From an uncultured Burkholderiales bacterium (GTDB taxonomy: Bacteria; Pseudomonadota; Gammaproteobacteria; Burkholderiales; Burkholderiaceae_E), in NCBI GenBank assembly GCA_903903975.1, contig CAIVAS010000222.1, positions 1-64,000 on the forward strand: DNA of 64,000 nt. Direction: 5' to 3'. The notes beneath the pieces were generated by a model that saw nothing but the letters and a program-made list of their open reading frames with translations, did not search any database and was not told where the DNA came from. Made by a program: the position numbers and the translations under genes. Position 1 is the stretch's first letter. Each line of letters starts with the position of its first letter. Of this stretch, positions 43,744 through 53,949 are shown piece after piece.

Positions 43744-44940
43744 TCAGACCAGTTCGATGCCGACCGCAGTGGCTTCGCCGCCTCCGATGCACAGCGAGGC
43801 GATGCCGCGCTTGCCACCGGTTTTCTTCAGCGCGCCGATCAGGGTCACGATCAGGCGTGCACCCGATGCGCCGATCGGATGGCCCAGCGCACAGGCGCCG
43901 CCGTGGATATTGACCTTGGCATGCGGCAGATCGTGCTCTTTCATCGCCGCCATCGCGACCACCGCAAAGGCTTCGTTGATCTCATACAGATCGACCGTCG
44001 CGCTCGACCAGCCGGTCTTGTCATAGAGCTTCTTGATGGCACCCACCGGTGCGGTGGTGAACCACTGCGGCTCCTGCGAGTGGGTGGTGTGCGCCACCAG
44101 CCTGGCAATCGGTGTGACGCCGAGTTTGGCGGCGGTGGAGGCCCGCATCATGACCAGGGCGGCTGCGCCGTCGGAGATCGATGACGAGGTGGCGGCAGTC
44201 ACGGTGCCGTCCTTGCGGAAGGCGGCTTTCAGACCGGGGATCTTGGAGGTGTCGCTCTTGAAGGGGCTCTCATCCTTGCCGATCACGACATCGCCCTTGC
44301 GACCGGCAACCGTGACCGGTGCGATCTCGAAGGCAAACGAGCCGTCTTCATAGGCCTTGCGGGCGCGCTCGGTCGAGGCAATGGCATAGGCATCCTGCTC
44401 GGCGCGGGTGAAGCTGTATTTGCCGGCGCAGTCTTCGGCAAACTGGCCCATCGACTTGCCGCCGCCATTGGGCGTCTTCTCGTAGGCGTCTTCCAGGCCG
44501 TCGAGGGCCATGTGATCGAAGAGCGTGCCGTGGCCGTAGCGATAGCCGTTGCGACCCTTGAGCATCATGTAGGGCGCATTCGACATGCTCTCCATGCCGC
44601 CGGCCACGATGATGTCCTGACTGCCGACCGCGAGCAGGTCATGGGCCAGCATGGCCGCTTTCATGCCCGAGCCGCAGACCTTGTTGATGGTGGTGGCACC
44701 CGCCGAGACCGGCAGGCCTGCGCCAAGCGCAGCCTGGCGAGCCGGCGCCTGGCCCTGACCCGCGGGCAGCACGCAGCCCATGATGACTTCCTGGATCTGC
44801 TCGGGCTTGAGGCCGGCGCGCTCGAGCGCTGCCTTGATGGCAAAAGCGCCGAGCTCTTGGCCGGCGAACGACGACATCTCGCCGTTCATGCTGCCGATCG
44901 GGGTGCGGGCGACCGAGACGATGACGATGGGATCGGACAT
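43744..44940 (-). CDS. Acetyl-CoA C-acetyltransferase (thiolase)
   Basis: Thiolase of 398 residues. The acyl-accepting Cys lies in NKVCGSGMKAAML (about residue 89), the catalytic His/Cys pair in NIHGGACALGHPIGASGAR (about 343-361) and IASLCIGGGEATAV (about 380-393), and NEAFAV near 316. It interconverts two acetyl-CoA with acetoacetyl-CoA and would finish leucine degradation by splitting acetoacetyl-CoA, provided a CoA transferase makes it; none is in the window. It can equally feed polyhydroxybutyrate synthesis. It is 18 bp after the AceK stop on the same strand. Confidence 0.95.
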   Translation of the reverse strand: MSDPIVIVSVARTPIGSMNGEMSSFAGQELGAFAIKAALERAGLKPEQIQEVIMGCVLPAGQGQAPARQAALGAGLPVSAGATTINKVCGSGMKAAMLAHDLLAVGSQDIIVAGGMESMSNAPYMMLKGRNGYRYGHGTLFDHMALDGLEDAYEKTPNGGGKSMGQFAEDCAGKYSFTRAEQDAYAIASTERARKAYEDGSFAFEIAPVTVAGRKGDVVIGKDESPFKSDTSKIPGLKAAFRKDGTVTAATSSSISDGAAALVMMRASTAAKLGVTPIARLVAHTTHSQEPQWFTTAPVGAIKKLYDKTGWSSATVDLYEINEAFAVVAMAAMKEHDLPHAKVNIHGGACALGHPIGASGARLIVTLIGALKKTGGKRGIASLCIGGGEATAVGIELV

Positions 44941-44958
44941 GGTGGACTCCTTGACGGT

Positions 44959-46752
44959 TCAGGCTGAAGTGGACTGGTGATGAAAGCGCATCGATTCAGG
45001 ATAGGGAAAGACATCCTCGAGCAGGCCGGCGCGAATGCCGGTCTGCTTTTTCTGCCAGAAGGCGGCATCGAGCAGTTCGGCATGATGCTTCATGAAGAGT
45101 GACCGGATGCGCGGGTCGCCCAGCAGGAAGGTGCCGAACTCTTCCGGAAAGACATCGGTGGGACCCACGGTGTACCACGGCTCCGAGGCCATTTCGTCTT
45201 CCGGCGTGCGGGGTGGCGGAATCCTGCGGAAATTGCAGTCGGTCATGTAGGCCACCTCGTCGTAGTCGTAAAAGACCACACGGCCCTGGCGGGTCATGCC
45301 GAAATTCTTGTAGAGCATGTCGCCCGGAAAAATGTTGGCGGCGACCATCTGCCGGATCGCATCGCCATATTCGATGATCGCGTGCTCACGCTGCGCGTCG
45401 TCGGACTGCTCGAGAAAAATGTTGAGCGGGATCATCCGGCGCTCGATGTAGAGGTGCCGGATCACGATGTTGGTCTCGTCTTCCTCGATCAGCGACGGCG
45501 CGGTCTCGCGCAGCTCCTTGAGCAGCGCCGGATCGAGCCTGTCCTTGGGAAAGGGCACGTCGGAATATTCCCAGGTGTCGGCCATGCGTCCGACCCGGTC
45601 GTGCACCTTCACCAGCTGATACTGCTTCTTGACGAACTCGCGGCTGACATCCTTGCGCCGGGTGTCCTTGATGATCTTGAATACATACGGAAACGAGGGC
45701 AGCGTGAACACGCCCATCACCAGACCCTTGATGCCGGGGGCGATCACGAAGCGATCGTCTGAATGGTTCAGGTGCGCGAGCAAGTCGCGGTAAAAGGCGG
45801 TCTTGCCCTGCTTATGCAGTCCGAGCATGGTGTAGATCTCGGATTCCGGCTTGGTCGGCATCAGACTTTTGAGGAACCTGACATAGGCAGAGGGCACCTC
45901 CATGTCGACCATGAAATAAGCGCGCGAGAAATTGAAGAGCGTCTCCAGGCGCTCGGTGCCGAAGAGCACGGTGTCGAGATACAGGCGCCGGCGCGCATCC
46001 TGCAGGATCGGGATCGCAAACGGCAGCAGCTCGCCGTCGTTGAGGTAGCGGCCGATCAGATAGGCGCCCTTGTTGCGAAAAAAGAGCGTCCGCAGGACAT
46101 GGACCTGACAATCGATGGCAGCGTCGAGAGCCTCGGGCGCATGCGCCTGTAATGCCGCCAGCACCCGTGCGAGATCCCGTTCGATATCGACGAAGGGGCA
46201 GGCCATGCCGAGGTCGATGAACATATTGCGCAGCGACCGTTCGAAGCCCGCCTGCGCGGGGTAGTAGGCCCGGTAGCTCGGCGGCTTGCCGTCGAGGTAG
46301 TCGGTGGCCACGCCCGGCCGAACGAAGATGAAGTCGTTGTGAAAATAGGTGCGATGCAGCACCTTGGCGCACACCGAATTGAAGAAGGTCTCGGCCAGCT
46401 CGGGCTGGCGGTGTTCGGCCAGCAGGCTCACATACTGGCGCTTGACCTGTTGCCAGTTGCCGGTTTCGAGTCGGGCGGCACCGAATTCGCGGCCGATGCG
46501 CTCGACCGCCTCGCTCACGCGGGCGTCATAGAACTCGATGCGCTCGCTGGCGAGGGTGCGGATCGCATGCCAGTCGGCCGCCTCGTAGCGGGCCTTGGCC
46601 TGCTGGGAGTTATAGCGAAACAGCGCGTAGTGACGATCGAAGCCGACCAGGATTGACTGAGCGACCGCCGCCGCTTCGCTGCCTTCGGCACTGTTGGGGT
46701 CGTCGATCAGGCGGTCGGCGGCGCGTCTGGCGGGGGTCGAGGCATCAGTCAT
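44959..46752 (-). CDS. aceK: Isocitrate dehydrogenase kinase/phosphatase
   Basis: AceK of 597 residues from ATG 46752 (ATG 46782 would add 10 residues that overlap the upstream gene more). The N-terminal regulatory domain runs to about residue 310 (ILVGFDRHYALFRYNS, AKVLHRTYFHNDFIFVRP). The kinase domain has the ATP loop GIKGLVMGVFTLPSFPYVFK in part near 318-338, and DMLYKNFGMTRQGRVVFYDYDEVAYMTDC in the catalytic region near 465-495. It phosphorylates and dephosphorylates isocitrate dehydrogenase and so controls flux into the glyoxylate shunt. Its start overlaps or abuts the isovaleryl-CoA dehydrogenase stop, linking the shunt switch to acetyl-CoA-producing leucine catabolism. Confidence 0.96.
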   Translation of the reverse strand: MTDASTPARRAADRLIDDPNSAEGSEAAAVAQSILVGFDRHYALFRYNSQQAKARYEAADWHAIRTLASERIEFYDARVSEAVERIGREFGAARLETGNWQQVKRQYVSLLAEHRQPELAETFFNSVCAKVLHRTYFHNDFIFVRPGVATDYLDGKPPSYRAYYPAQAGFERSLRNMFIDLGMACPFVDIERDLARVLAALQAHAPEALDAAIDCQVHVLRTLFFRNKGAYLIGRYLNDGELLPFAIPILQDARRRLYLDTVLFGTERLETLFNFSRAYFMVDMEVPSAYVRFLKSLMPTKPESEIYTMLGLHKQGKTAFYRDLLAHLNHSDDRFVIAPGIKGLVMGVFTLPSFPYVFKIIKDTRRKDVSREFVKKQYQLVKVHDRVGRMADTWEYSDVPFPKDRLDPALLKELRETAPSLIEEDETNIVIRHLYIERRMIPLNIFLEQSDDAQREHAIIEYGDAIRQMVAANIFPGDMLYKNFGMTRQGRVVFYDYDEVAYMTDCNFRRIPPPRTPEDEMASEPWYTVGPTDVFPEEFGTFLLGDPRIRSLFMKHHAELLDAAFWQKKQTGIRAGLLEDVFPYPESMRFHHQSTSA

Positions 46753-46756
46753 CGTG

Positions 46757-47968
46757 TCAGCGGGTCTCATCGAAAAGTTCACGTCCGATCAGCATGCGGC
46801 GGATCTCGGAAGTGCCGGCGCCGATTTCATAGAGCTTGGCATCACGCCACAGGCGGCCGGTCGGATAGTCGTTGATATAGCCGTTGCCGCCCAGGCACTG
46901 CAGCGCTTCGCCGGCCATCCAGGTGGCCTTCTCGGCCGAATACAGGATCGCGGCAGCTGCGTCCTTGCGCAGGCTGCGCACATTGATGTCGCCCTTGTGG
47001 GCACGATCGCACTGGCGACCGACCTCATACACATAAGCACGGCAGGCCATCATGGTGCTGTACATGTCGGCGAGCTTGCCCTGCATGAGCTGGAATTCGC
47101 CGATCGGCTGGCCGAACTGCTTGCGCTCGTGCAGATAGGGCACGACCACATCCATGCAGGCGCTCATGATGCCCAGTGGCCCGCCCGAGAGCACCGCGCG
47201 TTCGAAGTCCAGGCCGCTCATCAGGACATTGACGCCACGGCCCACACCGTCGAGCTCGCGGCCCTGAATGCCGCCCAGCACGTTCTCGGCCGGGACTTCG
47301 CAGTCCTGGAACACCAGCTCGCCGGTATGACTGCCGCGCATGCCGAGCTTGTCGAGCTTTTGTGCTACCGAAAAACCCTTGAAGGTTTTTTCGACCAGGA
47401 AGGCGGTGATGCCGCGCGCGCCGGCTTCGAGGTCGTTCTTGGCATAGATCACCATCAGGTCGGCATCCGGGCCGTTGGTGATCCAGAACTTCGAGCCGTT
47501 GAGCACCCAGTGGTCGCCCTTGAAATCGGCGCGCAGGCGCATCGAGACCACGTCCGAGCCGGCGCCGGGTTCGCTCATCGCGAGTGCGCCAATCCATTCA
47601 CCGGAGATCAGTTTGGGCAGGAATTTTTCTTTCTGCCAGGCGGTGCCGTTGCGGTTGATCTGATTCACGCACAGATTCGAATGCGCACCATACGACAGGC
47701 CGACCGAGGCCGAGCCGCGCGAAATCTCTTCCATCGCGATCACATGCGCGAGATAGCCCATGTCGGTGCCGCCGTATTCTTCGGGCACGGTCATGCCGAG
47801 CACACCGAGCTCGCCGAACTTGCGCCACAGATCCATCGGGAACTGGTCGTTGCGGTCGATCTCGGCCGCGCGCGGGGTGATCTCGGCGGCAGTGAACTGC
47901 TGCAGCGAGTCGCGCAGCATGGCGATGTCGTCGCCGAGGTCGAACTGAAGGCCTGGCAGGTTGAGCAT
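46757..47968 (-). CDS. liuA: Isovaleryl-CoA dehydrogenase
   Basis: Acyl-CoA dehydrogenase of 403 residues from ATG 47968 ([20 protein letters not shown]). It has [18 protein letters not shown] near 145-162 and [16 protein letters not shown] near 178. The catalytic Glu is at the helix-G position characteristic of isovaleryl-CoA dehydrogenase, in [15 protein letters not shown] near 255-269, while the C-terminal position reads [16 protein letters not shown] (no YEGT). It oxidises isovaleryl-CoA to 3-methylcrotonyl-CoA, the first committed step before the MCC carboxylase. No MerR-type liuR regulator is seen upstream; instead a metallo-hydrolase gene diverges at 48113. Confidence 0.96.
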   Translation of the reverse strand: MLNLPGLQFDLGDDIAMLRDSLQQFTAAEITPRAAEIDRNDQFPMDLWRKFGELGVLGMTVPEEYGGTDMGYLAHVIAMEEISRGSASVGLSYGAHSNLCVNQINRNGTAWQKEKFLPKLISGEWIGALAMSEPGAGSDVVSMRLRADFKGDHWVLNGSKFWITNGPDADLMVIYAKNDLEAGARGITAFLVEKTFKGFSVAQKLDKLGMRGSHTGELVFQDCEVPAENVLGGIQGRELDGVGRGVNVLMSGLDFERAVLSGGPLGIMSACMDVVVPYLHERKQFGQPIGEFQLMQGKLADMYSTMMACRAYVYEVGRQCDRAHKGDINVRSLRKDAAAAILYSAEKATWMAGEALQCLGGNGYINDYPTGRLWRDAKLYEIGAGTSEIRRMLIGRELFDETR

Positions 47969-48112
47969 GTCGGCGTCCCGGGGTTGGGTCCGGCTCGCAG
48001 GCCGGCCTGAGGTGAACCGTCGAGGGTATGTTTCTGTCGGTCGATCGTCAATCCGGGCCGCGAAAGGCGCTCGGGTAGACTCGAACCCAGAAAATCGAGG
48101 AGACCGGTTGCG

Positions 48113-49171
48113 ATGAATGCGCTTGAACACGAGCTGACCTACCCGTTTGGCGACACGCTGCCCAAGCCTGCCCAGCGCTTCGAAGTGGCGCCCGGCGTCT
48201 GGTGGCTGCGCATGCCGCTGCCGTTTGCACTCGACCATATCAATCTGTGGCTGCTGCGCGACCGCTTTCGCGGCCAGGACGGCTGGACGATCATCGACTG
48301 CGGTGTTGCGACCGACGCCACCCGTGAGCACTGGGACACGCTGATCGCCAATGAGCTCGACGGCCTGCCGGTCGTGCGCGTGCTGTGCACGCACAATCAT
48401 CCCGACCATGTCGGGTTGGCCGGCATGCTGACCGAGCGCTTCGATGCGCCGCTCTGGATGACGGTCGGCGAATACGCGATCGGTCGCATCCTGTCGGCCA
48501 CCATGCCGGGCCAGGACCCTGATGCCGCCTACCGCCACTACCTTCGCCATGGCCTGGTCGACGGCCCGCAGCTCGATACCCTTCGCCAGCGCAGCCGCTC
48601 GCACTTTCCCGGGCTGGTGCCAAACATGCCGCACAACTTCCGTCGCATTGGCGATCACGAGCGCATCACGATCGGCGATCGCCAGTGGCGGGTCATCATC
48701 GGCACTGGCCACTCGCCCGAGCATGCAGCGCTGATGTGCGACGCCGACCACCTGCTGATTTCGGGCGACATGGTTTTGCCGCGCATCTCGACCAATGTCT
48801 CGGTCTTCGATCTCGAGCCCGAGGCCGATCCGCTCACCTGGTATCTCGATTCACTGCGTCGCTTCGAGGATTGCCCCGAGGACACGCTGGTGCTGCCCTC
48901 GCATGGGCGGCCGTTTCGCGGCCTGCACCGACGTCTTGCCCAGCTTCATGAGCATCATGCCGAGCGGCTCGGCGCGGTGGCCGCAGCCTGCAACGAACGA
49001 CCGCGCCATGCGGCCGAGACCGTGCCGATCATGTTCGGCCGCGAATTCGACGCCCATCAGATGATGTTCGCGCTGGGCGAGTCGCTCGCCCACCTGCATG
49101 CCCTGTGGTATCGCGGCGAGCTGACCCGGACAAAAGGCGAGGACGGGGTCTTTCGCTTTGCTGCCGCCTGA
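48113..49171 (+). CDS. MBL-fold metallo-hydrolase
   Basis: Metallo-beta-lactamase-fold hydrolase of 352 residues. Metal ligands: [11 protein letters not shown] (about residues 93-103), the His in [13 protein letters not shown] (about 206), the Asp in [13 protein letters not shown] (about 226) and the His in [11 protein letters not shown] (about 264). The C-terminal helical region (280-352) resembles LACTB2-like or hydroxyacylglutathione-hydrolase relatives. It is divergent from isovaleryl-CoA dehydrogenase (144-bp spacer) and almost touches the convergent purT gene. It may hydrolyse thioesters; the substrate is unknown. It is unrelated in detail to the shorter MBL protein at 8355. Confidence 0.9.
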   Translation: MNALEHELTYPFGDTLPKPAQRFEVAPGVWWLRMPLPFALDHINLWLLRDRFRGQDGWTIIDCGVATDATREHWDTLIANELDGLPVVRVLCTHNHPDHVGLAGMLTERFDAPLWMTVGEYAIGRILSATMPGQDPDAAYRHYLRHGLVDGPQLDTLRQRSRSHFPGLVPNMPHNFRRIGDHERITIGDRQWRVIIGTGHSPEHAALMCDADHLLISGDMVLPRISTNVSVFDLEPEADPLTWYLDSLRRFEDCPEDTLVLPSHGRPFRGLHRRLAQLHEHHAERLGAVAAACNERPRHAAETVPIMFGREFDAHQMMFALGESLAHLHALWYRGELTRTKGEDGVFRFAAA

Positions 49172-49172
49172 G

Positions 49173-50378
49173 TCAGGCCTGGCGCGGCTTGACCCGTGAG
49201 GCGGCGTCCTTGGCATTGCGCCGGGCGGTGTCGACATCGGCGGCATGCGCCAGGGCAACACCCATGCGGCGTTTGACGAATGACTCGGGCTTGCCGAAGA
49301 GCCGCACGTCGCTGCCGGGCACCGACAGTGCATCGGCCAGACCGTCGAAGACCACACCGCGAGCGGCCACACCGCCGTAGATGACCGCGCTGGCGCCCGG
49401 CGAGCGCAGCCGGGTGTCGACCGGCAGACCCAGGATGGCGCGGGCATGCAGCTCGAATTCCGACTGATGCTGCGTGGTCATGGTGACCATGCCGGTGTCG
49501 TGCGGGCGCGGGCTGACTTCCGAGAACCAGACCATGTCACCCTTGACGAAGAGCTCCACGCCGAAAAGGCCGCTGCCGCCGAGCGCCTCGGTGACCTTGC
49601 GCGCGATGTCCTGCGAGCGCTCGAGCGCCACCGGGCTCATGGCCTGCGGCTGCCAGCTCTCGACATAATCGCCGGCCACCTGCACATGACCGATCGGATC
49701 GCAAAAGTGCGTCGTGGTGGCGGCACTTTCTCTCGAACCCACCCGCACGGTGAGCAGGGTGATCTCGTAGTCGAAATCGATGAAGCCCTCGACGATCACG
49801 CGGCCGGCATCGACCCGCCCGCCGCTGGCGGCATAGGCCCAGGCGGCCTCGACCTCCTCGGGGCCATCGATCTTCGACTGCCCCTTGCCCGATGAGGACA
49901 TCACCGGCTTGACCAGGCACGGATAGCCGATGCCGTCGTCGATCGCTGATTGGAGTTCGGCCAGGCTGCTGGCAAAGCGATAGGGCGAGGTCGGCAGCCC
50001 GAGTTCTTCGGCGGCCAGTCGTCGGATGCCCTCGCGGTTCATGGTGAGCCAGGCCGCGCGGGCAGTGGGGATGACCCGCACGACGCCCTCGCGCTCGAGT
50101 TCGATCAGGGTCGGTGTGGCGATCGCCTCGATTTCGGGCACCACCATCTGCGGCCGTTCTTTCTCGATCAGGGCGCGCAGCTGGGCCGGGTCGGTCATGT
50201 CGATCACATGGGCACGGTGCGCCACCTGATGGCCCGGCGCATCGGCATAACGGTCGACCGCGATCACCTCGATGCCCAGCCGCTGCAGGGCGATGATCAC
50301 TTCCTTGCCGAGTTCGCCGGCGCCCAGCAGCATGATCCGGGTGGCAGACGGGGAAAGGGGCGTGCCGATGGTGTGCAT
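49173..50378 (-). CDS. purT: Formate-dependent phosphoribosylglycinamide formyltransferase
   Basis: ATP-grasp enzyme of 401 residues, the standard PurT size. It makes formyl-GAR from GAR, formate and ATP in purine synthesis. Typical blocks: [22 protein letters not shown] in two pieces (residues 13-34), [26 protein letters not shown] near 37-62, [16 protein letters not shown] near 153-168 (ATP phosphate loop), and [17 protein letters not shown] near 280-296 (metal site). The stop is 1 bp from the convergent metallo-hydrolase stop. It is preceded by the SMUG gene on the same strand (48 bp). Confidence 0.96.
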   Translation of the reverse strand: MHTIGTPLSPSATRIMLLGAGELGKEVIIALQRLGIEVIAVDRYADAPGHQVAHRAHVIDMTDPAQLRALIEKERPQMVVPEIEAIATPTLIELEREGVVRVIPTARAAWLTMNREGIRRLAAEELGLPTSPYRFASSLAELQSAIDDGIGYPCLVKPVMSSSGKGQSKIDGPEEVEAAWAYAASGGRVDAGRVIVEGFIDFDYEITLLTVRVGSRESAATTTHFCDPIGHVQVAGDYVESWQPQAMSPVALERSQDIARKVTEALGGSGLFGVELFVKGDMVWFSEVSPRPHDTGMVTMTTQHQSEFELHARAILGLPVDTRLRSPGASAVIYGGVAARGVVFDGLADALSVPGSDVRLFGKPESFVKRRMGVALAHAADVDTARRNAKDAASRVKPRQA

Positions 50379-50426
50379 GACAAAGTCGTCCTGAAAAAGG
50401 GATGAGCCGGTGCCGGGACCGAGAGC

Positions 50427-51230
50427 TTAGCCTGCCCCACCGCCCGCCGGCTCGATGCCGAGTGCCTGCAACTGGGCATCGACCGCCTCGGCCCAGCCGC
50501 GGTTGGCCGCCGGGCTGGCCGGACTTGGGTGCAGGATCTGGCCGATCCGGATGCCGCGCGCCACGGCAGAATCGATGTCACTGCCCTCAAGCACATGGCG
50601 CAGCCGCTTTTCGGCAAAGCCGCCGATGCCGATCGCCCAGTCGGGCTGCAGCGCCGTCAGCGCCTGCGCGAGATGGCGGTCGCAGGCCTGATAGACCGGC
50701 GCCAGCTCTGAAGCCGGCAGCTGCACCGGCGTGCGGTTGCGCCCCGAGGCTTCGAGCCAGACCATCGGGCAGTAATTCAGCACGAAGGCGTCACTGAAAA
50801 ACTGCTCGGCGCTGCCCCAGCGGCGGTTGGCCCACTCCCACATGCGTCGTCCGCTCACCTCGGAGCGGCGACAGGCGAACCCTTCGATCGGGCGGCGCGG
50901 ATGCATCTCGGCTGGCGTTGCCACCGGTGCCGAGAGCCCCATCCAGTCGCGCACGGCAGTCACTTCGCCGAAAGGCACGCCGGTCTGCATCATGCCGAAG
51001 GGGCCGGGGTTCATGCCGAGCAGCACGATGCGTCGCGGCCCGACTGCAAAGCGCCGCACATAAGCCTCGTAGGGTGCCCAGGCATAGTCGAGCGGGTTGT
51101 AGACATGCGTGACCGGCGCCGAAAAGCGCAGCGGTGTCAGCTCGTCGGTCAGGCTTGCGGAGGCGGCGAGCAACTGATCCGGCGTGCTGCGGGGTGCGGC
51201 GTCGGGCGGCTTGAGCGTCTTGGGCATCAC
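50427..51230 (-). CDS. SMUG1-like uracil-DNA glycosylase
   Basis: Uracil-DNA glycosylase superfamily protein of 267 residues, close to SMUG1. Motif 1 is LLGMNPGPFGMMQTGVPFGE (about residues 71-90) with Asn at the active site; the second motif is HPSPASPAANRGW near 233-245, which inserts into DNA. In the middle are GRRMWEWANRRWG near 128 and VLNYCPMVWLE near 150. It removes uracil or oxidised pyrimidines from DNA. It is divergent from the cupin gene at 51384. A 40-residue N-terminal tail before the fold is poorly conserved. Confidence 0.92.
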   Translation of the reverse strand: MMPKTLKPPDAAPRSTPDQLLAASASLTDELTPLRFSAPVTHVYNPLDYAWAPYEAYVRRFAVGPRRIVLLGMNPGPFGMMQTGVPFGEVTAVRDWMGLSAPVATPAEMHPRRPIEGFACRRSEVSGRRMWEWANRRWGSAEQFFSDAFVLNYCPMVWLEASGRNRTPVQLPASELAPVYQACDRHLAQALTALQPDWAIGIGGFAEKRLRHVLEGSDIDSAVARGIRIGQILHPSPASPAANRGWAEAVDAQLQALGIEPAGGGAG

Positions 51231-51383
51231 CCGATGCTACCGGACACTGCCGCACCGCCATGCAGGACGGTGACGGTCCCGCAAGACCTCGCGGCACAGC
51301 TGGATGGGCGCTGATTTCGGGTTTGGTTGCCTGCGCGGCTTGGGGTACGCTCGAACGCTTCGATTGATCACCGAGACACCTGC

Positions 51384-51920
51384 ATGAACAAGCCACTCGA
51401 GCTTCCTGCCGGTCATGACGACCGCATTCCCTATCAGAAGCCGCAGCCCTGGGGCATGGTGCCCGACATGGTCGTGCCCGATGCGGTCAGTGACGACGAA
51501 CGCCTGTGGGCGCCGTTGGGTCCGGGCATGTGGTCGCGTCCGTTGCAGCTCAATGTCAGCGGCGGGTTTTATGTCCATCTGCTCAAGGTCAAGCGATCGG
51601 GCCTGCTGCAGCGTCATCGCCATTCGGGCGCGGTGCATGCTTATGTGATCCGAGGCCGCTGGCACTATCTCGAGCATGACTGGGTGGCCGAGCAGGGCAG
51701 CTATATCTTCGAGCCGCCGGGCGAGACCCACACCCTGGTCGTCCCCGAGGACTGCACCGACATGATCACGCTCTTCACCGTGAACGGTGCCTTGATCTAT
51801 GTCGATCCGCAGGGCAATGCCACCGGCTACGACGATGTGTTTGCGCGCATCGAACGCTATCGCGCGCATTTCGAATCGGTCGGCCTGGGCGCCGACTATG
51901 TCAAACGGTTCATGCGCTGA
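51384..51920 (+). CDS. 2,4'-dihydroxyacetophenone dioxygenase-like cupin
   Basis: Single-domain cupin of 178 residues from ATG 51384. The cupin motifs carry metal ligands: HRHSGAVHAYVIRGRWHYLE near 78-97 (His, His, then Glu region) and EPPGETHTLVVPED near 110-123 with a third His. The overall pattern resembles 2,4'-dihydroxyacetophenone dioxygenase (DAD), an iron enzyme that cleaves an aliphatic C-C bond. Many homologues are annotated so without proof. It is followed after 11 bp by the Gfo/Idh/MocA gene on the same strand. The true substrate is unknown. Confidence 0.85.
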   Translation: MNKPLELPAGHDDRIPYQKPQPWGMVPDMVVPDAVSDDERLWAPLGPGMWSRPLQLNVSGGFYVHLLKVKRSGLLQRHRHSGAVHAYVIRGRWHYLEHDWVAEQGSYIFEPPGETHTLVVPEDCTDMITLFTVNGALIYVDPQGNATGYDDVFARIERYRAHFESVGLGADYVKRFMR

Positions 51921-51931
51921 GCGGGCCGCCG

Positions 51932-52906
51932 ATGAAGCCTTTCGGCATGGCAGTGATTGGTCTTGGCGTGATCGGGCGCCGCATGCTTGAGCACGCACCG
52001 GCGATCCCGGGGCTGCAGGTGGTGGCCGCCTATGACAATTCGCCACAGGCCAGGTCGGCCGCCGCGGCGGCTTATCCCGGACTGCCGCTGTGCGTCAGTG
52101 CAGCCGAGGCGATCGAGCGTCTTGATGTGGATGTGGTCTATATCGGTGTGCCGCCGCTCGCGCACGAAGCCTATGTTCGCGCAGCCATTGCGGCAGGCAA
52201 GGCGGTTTTTTGTGAGAAGCCGCTGGGCGTCGATGTTGCGGCCAGCCAGGCGCTCACCGAGGCCATGGATCGCAGCGGTCTGGCGCAGGCAGTCAACTTT
52301 GTTTTTGCCTCGTCGGATGCGGTCGGCCTGATGGCGCAGACCATCGCCGAGCCGTCCTTCGGATTGCGCAGCATCGAGATCCGGCTGCGCTTTCACCAGT
52401 GGCCGCGAGCCTGGCAGGCGGACGCGACCTGGCTGCAGCGCGCCGACCAGGGCGGCTTTACGCGTGAGGTCGCCTCGCACTTTGTCTTTCTGCTGCACCG
52501 CCTGCTGGGTGATGTGGCGCTCAAGGGCGCACAGGTGCGCTGGCCGGACAGCCCTTCCGGTGCCTGCGAGCAGTCGATCACCGCGGCGCTGCGCTGCGCT
52601 GGGATTCCGGTATCGCTGTCGGCAAGCACCGGCGGTGCCGACCCCGATCTGGTCGAGGCCCGATTCATCGGTGCGCACAGCGAATTGCGGCTGTCCGACT
52701 GGTATCGCCTCGAACTCATCGACGCCGCGTCGCCGCAGGGCCGACCGGTGCCGGGCCTGCCTGCCGATCCGCGCACCGCGACCTACCATCGCCAGCTCGA
52801 GCAACTGTACGCGATGCTGTCTGGCGAGCCGCACACCCTGCCCGATTTCGATGATGCGCTGGCCGTTCAGCGAATCATCGAGGCGATGCTTCACGCCGAC
52901 CACTGA
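51932..52906 (+). CDS. Gfo/Idh/MocA family oxidoreductase
   Basis: NAD(P)-dependent oxidoreductase of 324 residues. The Rossmann motif is AVIGLGVIGRRML (about residues 6-18); the catalytic-region motif is FCEKPLGVDVAASQAL near 93-108 with the family EKP. The C-terminal dimer domain begins near 125. Enzymes of this family oxidise sugars, inositols, or reduce biliverdin; no substrate can be read from the sequence. It lies in a three-gene plus-strand set with a cupin and a quinone oxidoreductase, which may be one operon acting on one compound. Confidence 0.9.
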   Translation: MKPFGMAVIGLGVIGRRMLEHAPAIPGLQVVAAYDNSPQARSAAAAAYPGLPLCVSAAEAIERLDVDVVYIGVPPLAHEAYVRAAIAAGKAVFCEKPLGVDVAASQALTEAMDRSGLAQAVNFVFASSDAVGLMAQTIAEPSFGLRSIEIRLRFHQWPRAWQADATWLQRADQGGFTREVASHFVFLLHRLLGDVALKGAQVRWPDSPSGACEQSITAALRCAGIPVSLSASTGGADPDLVEARFIGAHSELRLSDWYRLELIDAASPQGRPVPGLPADPRTATYHRQLEQLYAMLSGEPHTLPDFDDALAVQRIIEAMLHADH

Positions 52907-52926
52907 CAGCCGTTACCCCAACAGAG

Positions 52927-53937
52927 ATGACCATGCCGATTCCTGCAACCATGCGCTATGTCGACCACGGAAACGGTGGCGGCCCGGAAGTGCTGAAAGT
53001 CGCCACCCGCGAGGTGCCGGAACTCGGCGCTGGTGAGGTGCTGATCGAAGTGGTTGCCGCCGGCGTCAATCGCCCCGACTGCATCCAGCGCAGCGGTCGC
53101 TATCCGCCGCCCGCCGATGCGTCGCCGCATCTGGGCCTCGAGGTGGCCGGACGCATCGTGGCGCTCGGCCAGGGCGTGACCGAATGGAAGATCGGCGAAG
53201 CGGTTTGTGCGTTGGCCAATGGCGGCGGTTATGCCGAGTATGCCGCGGCGCCATCCGGCCAGGTCCTGCCGGTGCCAGTGGGCCTGACCATGCTGCAGGC
53301 AGCCGCCCTGCCTGAGACCTATTTCACCGTCTGGGCCAATCTGGTCGAGCGCGGGCGTCTGGCCGCAGGCGATACCGTCCTGATCCATGGCGGCTCTTCG
53401 GGCATCGGCATCACTGCCATCCAGATTGCCAAGGCTTGGGGTGCCACCGTGATCTGCACCGTGGGCAATGCCCAGAAAGCCGCAGCCTGCCTGGCAATGG
53501 GGGCTGATGCCGCAATCGACTACCGCCAGCAGGATTTCGTTGCGCAGACGCTCAAGATCACCGGCAGTCGCGGCGTCAATCTCATCCTCGACATGGTGGG
53601 TGGCACCTATGTCGAGAAGAACCTCAAGCTGCTGGCGCTCGACGGTCGGCTGGTGCAGATCGCTTTCCTGCAGCCGTCAAAAGTCGAGATCGACCTGATG
53701 CCGATCATGACCAAGCGGCTGACCGTGACCGGCTCGACCATGCGTCCGCGTTCGGCCGCCAACAAGGCCGATCTGGCCGCTGCCTTGCGCTCGCATGTCT
53801 GGCCGCTGCTCGAGCAGGGCCGGCTGCTGCCATCGATCTTCAAGGTCTTTGCGCTCGAGCAGGCCGCCGAGGCGCATGCCCTGATGGAAAGCTCCGAGCA
53901 CATCGGCAAGATCATGTTCTCGGTGCAACCCGACTGA
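52927..53937 (+). CDS. NAD(P)H quinone oxidoreductase (PIG3/zeta-crystallin type)
   Basis: Zinc-free MDR oxidoreductase of 336 residues. Features: VVAAGVNRPDCIQRSGRYPPP near 41-61, LGLEVAGRIVALGQGV near 69-84, LPETYFTVWANLVERG near 128-143 and the NADPH motif GGSSGIGITAIQIAKAWGA near 155-173, then AIDYRQQDF near 196. There are no catalytic zinc ligands. It should reduce quinones or related electrophiles with NADPH. ATG 52933 is an alternative start two codons later. It converges with the glycosyltransferase gene, 12 bp apart. Confidence 0.93.
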   Translation: MTMPIPATMRYVDHGNGGGPEVLKVATREVPELGAGEVLIEVVAAGVNRPDCIQRSGRYPPPADASPHLGLEVAGRIVALGQGVTEWKIGEAVCALANGGGYAEYAAAPSGQVLPVPVGLTMLQAAALPETYFTVWANLVERGRLAAGDTVLIHGGSSGIGITAIQIAKAWGATVICTVGNAQKAAACLAMGADAAIDYRQQDFVAQTLKITGSRGVNLILDMVGGTYVEKNLKLLALDGRLVQIAFLQPSKVEIDLMPIMTKRLTVTGSTMRPRSAANKADLAAALRSHVWPLLEQGRLLPSIFKVFALEQAAEAHALMESSEHIGKIMFSVQPD

Positions 53938-53949
53938 GGGTTGAGCGGA

